This document shows, one piece after another, positions 59,040 to 64,000 of a stretch of DNA of 64,000 bases; position 1 is the first letter of the stretch; each line of letters begins with the position of its first letter. Source of the DNA: Parasponia andersonii. Taxonomy: Eukaryota > Streptophyta > Magnoliopsida > Rosales > Cannabaceae. Made by a program: the position numbers and the translations under genes. Under the pieces are notes generated by a model that did no database searches, was not told the DNA's origin, and was given only the letters and a program-made list of their open reading frames with translations. The DNA lies in NCBI GenBank assembly GCA_002914805.1, contig JXTB01000106.1, positions 306,710 to 370,709 on the forward strand, in the 5' to 3' direction.

Positions 59040-59340
59040 GGAGTCAATATGACACAACAAAAGTATTATTATTTTTATTACATAGTATTAAAAAAATGTT
59101 ATAAAATAGACATTTAATAACATAAATAAGTGTCATCATAAGGTTTATGCTTTTGACACATGTAAAATATTAATATTGTAAATTAGTTCACATAACACTA
59201 AAAAAGTGTTATAAAATAGGATTTTTTATAACAAAAAAAAAGTATTATAATAGGATTGCACATCACACATTTGTATTATAAGTATACTAAAATGTTATTA
59301 TTTATATTCCATAGCACCAAAAAAATGTTATAAAAAAAAC
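59040..59340 (+). repeat. Subterminal repeat array at right end of the insert
   Basis: At least five variants of a (A)GT(G)TTATAAAATAG-type motif, in both orientations, lie within 300 bp, including AAATGTTATAAAATAGAC (near 59096), AGTGTTATAAAATAGG (near 59205) and AAATGTTATAAAAAAA (near 59322). Dense short subterminal repeats are where transposases of plant CACTA and hAT elements bind, which supports a DNA-transposon end here. Confidence 0.5.
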
Positions 59341-60183
59341 TTTTCTAATTTTCTCTAATTTTCACTATGAATTTTCTCTCACAAAACTAGAAATTTAAAA
59401 TAAAACTTACAATATTCTTTTTCTCTCTCCAAGAATGTCTTCTTGTATTTCTTTCTCTCTAAGGATAAAATTGAGCTAGGCTCCTCTGTGAGGGAATCAA
59501 TCAGCCTCCATCTCCCTTAATAGGGTTTTTAATGAAATGGCTCTTGCATATCTAAGGCAAGTCGAATTTGGATCCTTAGATTGTCAAAAAGATAATCTCA
59601 AGTGTTTATTGTTGACCTAGGACACGGAAGGGGTATTGAACTGGGTGCCATAGTGTTCAAAAAAATTTCAAAATCTAGAATTGGCACTGTGGCGTTGTTG
59701 TACTGGTGTTGCAGTGCCACTTCAGCTGCCTCAGCACCACGTAACACTGGATTGGCACTATAACACCTTTTGTTATAAAAGTGGCGCCCCACCAAGCCAC
59801 GGGCTATTTTGGCCCAATTCGACTTTAGGCATCACGGTGCCACTTGTCTTGTCTAGTTGCTCTTTTTTTTGTCCTTTTTCACATCTTTTTTTGCATCAAT
59901 ATCCCTTGTTTCATGTCCTACATACAAAAACAAATAAAACATCAAAATAACACTAAACACATAATAATTGACTTAATTTTTCAAAATATCTTAGTAAAAA
60001 CAAAGTAAAGCATGAAATAACTCTATTTCATGGAATTATTGAGTACATAAGTATTACTTATTTTGAAGTACTTGCTGAATAGATCGAGAATCTACTATAA
60101 CATATTAAAAATATTAAGTCCTACTCAATTTTATGTTCCAAAATAGTTCGTAATAATGGTGTTTAGCACCAATTTTTCCAACA

Positions 60184-62199
60184 TATATTTCTCTCTACAT
60201 TGATATATACATATTACCTTTCCTTCTTTTTATTCAAATGAAAATTGTCAACATAAAATCTCTTAAAATCAAAAGTCGTCTTTGAATCGTGCTAATCTCT
60301 TTTTTTTTTTTTTTTCCCCTTCTTCTTACATAACTCAAATAGCATGTCCAAACTTCTTATATATACATTCGTTTAAATTGTTAACATGTATGATGCGTCA
60401 TCTATTACTTTAATTAGTTTGACATGGAGATACCAAAATCAGACTGATTATAAATTTGAGTTCTTAATAACATATTACATATGATCTTGATGACCAATTT
60501 AACAATATTATTACATTTTAAGAATTTGCTTTGAGTTTAACGTTGTTGAAGAAAATGATGGTGTAGCGTACGTAGGCACGAGTGAATTCATTAATTGTAA
60601 CCTCTCCCAACCTTTAGCTGCAATGTCTGGAATATCCAGCGGAACTAAATTTTAGAAGACGGCGGCTATAGGTATATAAAAAGCTCTTTGGTCTCCAACT
60701 GCATGAAAGGACAAAAAAATTTTCATTAACGTTGCTAATGACAGCAGTATCATTACCACTTCTAGTCCTTAAGTTACTACATACTATGTATATACTCTAT
60801 CTCCCATTTGGCAGTTAAGTTTTAAATTAGCATGTAATTGTCTTAGCAATAAGTGATATTCTTGATTGGGTGCAACGAAGGCATATGCCCAATTGAATTT
60901 TTGGAAAGAATCTGAGCTTAACGAGGATTACGAGTCCAAGAAGATTTGTCTCCATTAGTTAGCGGGCCTCTTATAGTTAAAGTACACGAAATTACCAACA
61001 TTGTAGGAAGAAAGATTTCAAAGGGTAAAAATATTAGTTTATATGTCTCATTCAACAAAAATGGATCGATTCGTTTACTATTAACATATTAATTCCCACA
61101 GTCTTATTCAGGCATCCGATGCTCTACGTACGTGTAGGGATATGACTAGGTTTTTTACAGTATTAGTCTACTCGAAATAATTTTTTACCAATTACTTGCT
61201 ATCATTTATTCAGAACTGATGTGAGATGCTGTCTTTAATATAATGTGTTGTACCCGCCGGGTTTTTTTTTTTTTTTTTTAAATCAAAAGGAAATTAATTG
61301 ATTGATATTCATAATAATCAATCCAACGTAGAAAAGTAATAATAACAGTAAACAAACAACAGATGAACATATTATCGTGTTCTACTAATGATTAAGGAGA
61401 AATCACATCTTAGCAGGGTCTTAGTAGGGTGGGGTAAGAATCGAGTAATAACAGATATTTCCTTTAATTTGTAATAAATGTAAATTATTAATTAAGCTCA
61501 TTAATTAAGTCCTGCTTTGGAAAAAAAAAAAAAAACAGAAAAACACTACCTAACAATGAAATATTATAAGTAAAGTTACACGAGAGATAATTCCTCTTCA
61601 CTTTTTTAAATTACCTCTACCGTCGGAGTCTTCCATGATACTGCGACAAATCTCTTATGAACTAATAAATATATAACATTCTTTAATATTATTCGGGATT
61701 AGATTTAGATATATAAGTTCAGGATTATTTAGCTCTTTTTTTATCTATTTTATTAATTGATTACCTGTAGAAGTGGACCGCGTTTCTTCTTTCAAATGGA
61801 TCTAAAATATTGAATTTGTCTTCTTATAAGAAATTGATTACCTGAGGTAGGTAAGGCCTGCATCCAATATTCAATGTTAATACTTTTTTTTCCTTTAAAA
61901 TCTTAACTACTAATATCGATATACTAACACTGATCTATTCCCTTAAAAAAAAAAATACCGAGATATTATTAAAAGACAAAATAAATTGCTCTAAATACAC
62001 CTACTCCCATACTAGCCTGTTCTGTATATTATTAAAGGGCTGCACGCCATATAAAGAAAAGAGAGTGGTGTGAGACTTTGAATTTCCTTCCTTTTATAGT
62101 TTCGTTTCTTTGAATGTTTTTATTTGGAGATTCATTTTCGGGAAATGTCAGTGTCAAGGAGACGTGGTTGATGACAAAATTATATATATGAAGGCCTAA
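60184..62199. other. Intergenic DNA without recognised genes
   Basis: No coding signal. Poly-T runs lie at about 60300-60315 and 61261-61279. A TATA-like GTATATAAAAAGCTC occurs near 60673 with a pyrimidine-rich stretch downstream, and a second ATATAAAGAAAAGAG near 62050. Without an adjacent gene neither can be called a promoter. Confidence 0.45.
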
Positions 62200-63374
62200 C
62201 GTGTATAAACCGGTTCCTAAGAAGGGTAAAAATGTAATTTGTGGCCAAAGGTAGTGTGGTAATTTCGCATTTTAAAGATATAAAATTAAAAATACCTGAA
62301 ATGAACTTAGACATTATTAAATCCAATTCATTTGAGCGAAAGTGTAAGGACAATCTGAAAACAGGGACTAAAAGCAATTTTTAGAGGGCATAAATGTAAG
62401 AAAACTTATAAAATCGGGTAAAATTGGCATTTACGAAATAGTGCAAGGTGAAGAAATTGCCATGGGATGATCTACATGTCAAAATTACCCATAAATCCTC
62501 CCTCTTCTCTTCTTCTTCACAAAATACCCTTGAAGCTCCAAAACTCTCCCACGGTCATTATTCATTCGACAGTCCACTACCACAGCTACTACCCGATGTG
62601 CACCCCAACACCTCTGCCAGCTGCCGACAATCCAGCACTACTGCTTCCTACCACTCGCCTTCTAGGGTAGAAAGAGCAATAGTCCCGAGAAAGTCATGAC
62701 TTCTGTGGCGTCTTTCAGAGATTTAGCTATCGTTGGCTATCGTCTCACCCTAACATCGACAAGTATAACATCGATCAAATATCGTTGACCATTTTCAGTA
62801 GGTGGCAACCATCAATTTGTTACCGGTGAGTGATTTTCCAAAATTTTGACTATTAATATAAATTATTTGTGATATTTTTATAATTATTTTCGTTAAGTAA
62901 TTATTTAGGTCGTGAAAGTTATATGAGGTAAAAGGAGAGATAAAATCATGAATAAATAAAGTGATGTTGCGTCGGTGAATTTTGGAATTAAAAAAGTGAT
63001 ATTTTCTAATTTAGACCAAAAGTGGCATTTTTGTAATTTGACATAATATTGAGCCAAAAGTTGGATAAAACTGAACATGCGCCTCGGGCCGAGATTAGCA
63101 AAGTGACAGTTTCCGAAAGATTTCTTTAAAGTTATTATTTTTATAAATAACGAGAGGTATTTTTTTATTTTTCTATTATTTTTGGAAAAATTGGATTTTT
63201 GAAACTTTCAAATATGAGGCCCATTTTAGGTTTGAGACCTTGAAATAAAGTTTCAACTTCAAATTTGGATTTAGTGAGATCCAGAGACGAACTTTGATAC
63301 ATAAAATCGATATGTTTCGAGGTGACCCGAATTTTGAGACAAAGGGTCGTGAATAGTCTCATTTTATGGAATAA
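62200..63374 (+). repeat. LTR-like sequence of an unassigned retrotransposon
   Basis: The stretch has the feel of a long gypsy LTR leader: GGGTAAAATTGGCATTTACG, a pyrimidine-rich TCCTCCCTCTTCTCTTCTTC stretch, AAAAGTGGCATTTTTGTAATTTG and near the end GACCCGAATTTTGAGAC-AAAGGGTCGTGAATAGT. No partner repeat or coding region is in the window, and it may continue at 63770-64000 beyond the small insert. The 83-codon frame at 62448 is compositional only. Confidence 0.35.
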
Positions 63375-63769
63375 ATTAGCTATACACCACTTTGTTTTGC
63401 TTATTAATTAAATCTACTACCATACTACTTTTTAAAATAAATTTTTGATGAATTAATAACAAATTCTTGACGAATTTGATGACTTCTTGAATGATTCATG
63501 ATGTCGGCGTCAATCTTGACAAATTCTTGATAAATTATTGACGAATTCTTGACAATCTTGATAAATTCTTGATGAATTCTTGACATCAGTAATGATCTTG
63601 ACAGGTTCTTGATGAATTCTTAACAATCTTTATAGATTTTTGATGTTGATGATGATTTTAACGGATTCTTGATGGATTCTTGACTAATTCCCTCCAAAAA
63701 GTGGTAGAATCTAATGGTAGTGGTAAATTTAGTTAAACCTTTAAATAAAGTGGTAATTACCTACTTAAC
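63375..63769. mobile_element. MITE-like element with minisatellite core
   Basis: Imperfect terminal inverted repeats of about 60-70 bp occupy 63375-63435 and 63696-63769. The left reads TAGCTATACACCACTTTGTTTT...CTACTACCATACTACTTTTT and the complement of the right reads GTAGGTAATTACCACTTTATTT...TACCACTACC...CTACCACTTTTT. Between them, 63446-63692 is a minisatellite of a roughly 11-bp unit, TTCTTGATGAA/TTCTTGACGAA, repeated over a dozen times. Candidate TA or TTA/TAA duplication at the ends would suit a Stowaway- or Tourist-like element. It has no coding capacity. Confidence 0.65.
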
Positions 63770-64000
63770 CCCGTTTTATGTGCTACTGCTAGATTTCGAC
63801 CAAGAACTCAAATTGGTCAAATCATATGTCTAACTTAATAATTTTGAATGCTATAAATTCAATAATGATGTCTTTTTTCCCATTCAAAACTTCGTTGGAA
63901 AATTGATTTTTTGAAGTAAGCTAATTTGGTTTCTAATTCGCCTACGGACTTCCAAATGACACACGGAAATTAGTACGAGCTTTGGTAGCAAGCTCTTGCA
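63770..64000. other. Continuation of LTR-like or intergenic sequence to window end
   Basis: No coding signal. CTAGATTTCGACCAAGAACTC and TTCGCCTACGGACTTCC-type phrases resemble the LTR-like sequence left of the small inverted-repeat element, so this may be the same repeat continuing. Confidence 0.3.

Larger units (their letters stand above)
54286..59350 (+). mobile_element. DNA-transposon-like insert carrying receptor-kinase exons (Pack-type candidate)
   Basis: A 5-kb block interrupts the LTR of element E. Its ends carry related subterminal motifs: TTTTATAACACCAAATTATAACAC and CTAAAAAGTGT on the left (54301-54340). On the right lie several copies of a TGTTATAAAATAG motif, including the palindromic AACACTAAAAAAGTGTT at 59195-59211. 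The left part (54.36-54.65 kb) is pyrimidine-rich with a short start-like ATGGATCATCGACGAGG, followed by repeated AAATTGGGGTTT-TTGATTAAT units (54.79-54.97 kb). The right half holds a fragment of an LRR-VIII receptor kinase. A CACTA- or MULE-like gene-capturing element is my best guess. No transposase is seen, exact termini are not fixed, and a plain host pseudogene is possible. Confidence 0.45.
53331..60183 (-). repeat. LTR of Athila-like element E, split by a 5-kb insert
   Basis: LTR sequence begins beside the primer site with TGTGTGTTTATTAATACC and continues to about 54285, then resumes at about 59351. It runs to roughly 60183, with ACATCAAAATAACACTAAACAC and AAAACAAAGTAAAGCATGAAAT, which look like Athila LTR sequence. 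Without the insert the LTR would be about 1.7 kb, normal for the lineage. The outer end is not sharply defined. 59670-59830 contains GC-rich, partly self-complementary GTGGCG/GTGCCA modules. Confidence 0.6.

Noticed and set aside
60660-60790. Possible promoter with TATA-like GTATATAAAAAGC
   Set aside because: No coding sequence or exon signals follow within several hundred bases, and such motifs are common in AT-rich DNA.
62448-62699. Two overlapping frames of 83 and 67 codons
   Set aside because: Ser/Pro/Thr-rich translations of pyrimidine-rich leader sequence, with no domain. They sit in an LTR-like stretch.
63446-63692. CRISPR-like spaced repeats
   Set aside because: The TTCTTGATGAA units are head to tail without unique spacers of constant length, in a plant genome. 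This is a minisatellite.

Overview
This window looks like nuclear DNA of a flowering plant, most likely a eudicot. It is AT-rich, and almost all recognisable coding sequence belongs to plant LTR-retrotransposon lineages (Ty3/gypsy Tat, Athila and Tekay-like; Ty1/copia). The few host-gene traces are plant families: a LOG cytokinin-activation enzyme and an LRR-VIII receptor kinase with a malectin domain. I see no intact host gene, tRNA, rRNA or CRISPR array. The species was not identified.

Positions 1-1621 hold half of a large fold-back repeat and AT-rich intergenic DNA. From 1622 to about 48.97 kb I read a single nested stack. The oldest layer is a minus-strand Tat element (B), whose remnants appear at 1622-1888, 13.36-13.75, 18.95-21.76, 26.19-28.64 and 47.35-48.97 kb. 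Into it have gone a plus-strand Tat element A (1889-13354), a minus-strand copia (13753-18940, target duplication AAGAC), a plus-strand copia (21761-26190, CTATT) and a minus-strand Athila-like element C (28642-47353, CACTT). Element C in turn contains a gag-only, Tekay-like element D (37500-44551, GTTTA). All these elements are broken.

Three things go beyond an ordinary nest. First, element C carries, between integrase and its 3' LTR, an apparently intronless copy of a LOG-type cytokinin riboside monophosphate phosphoribohydrolase gene next to an unrecognised basic reading frame. Second, both Tat elements carry an accessory gene in antisense to pol, with GT-AG introns and a coiled-coil C-terminal half; one intron seems to sit at the same place in both. 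Third, at 54.29-59.35 kb a DNA-transposon-like insert inside an Athila LTR carries an exon-intron fragment of an LRR-VIII/malectin receptor kinase ectodomain, flanked by an about 80-bp direct duplication.

From 49 to 51.8 kb and 60.2 to 62.2 kb I see only intergenic DNA. The window ends in LTR-like sequence split by a small inverted-repeat element with a minisatellite core. LTR comparisons by eye give about 5% divergence for A, 8% for the first copia, 4-5% for the second, and 12-14% in sampled stretches of C and D. That fits a stack built over several million years.
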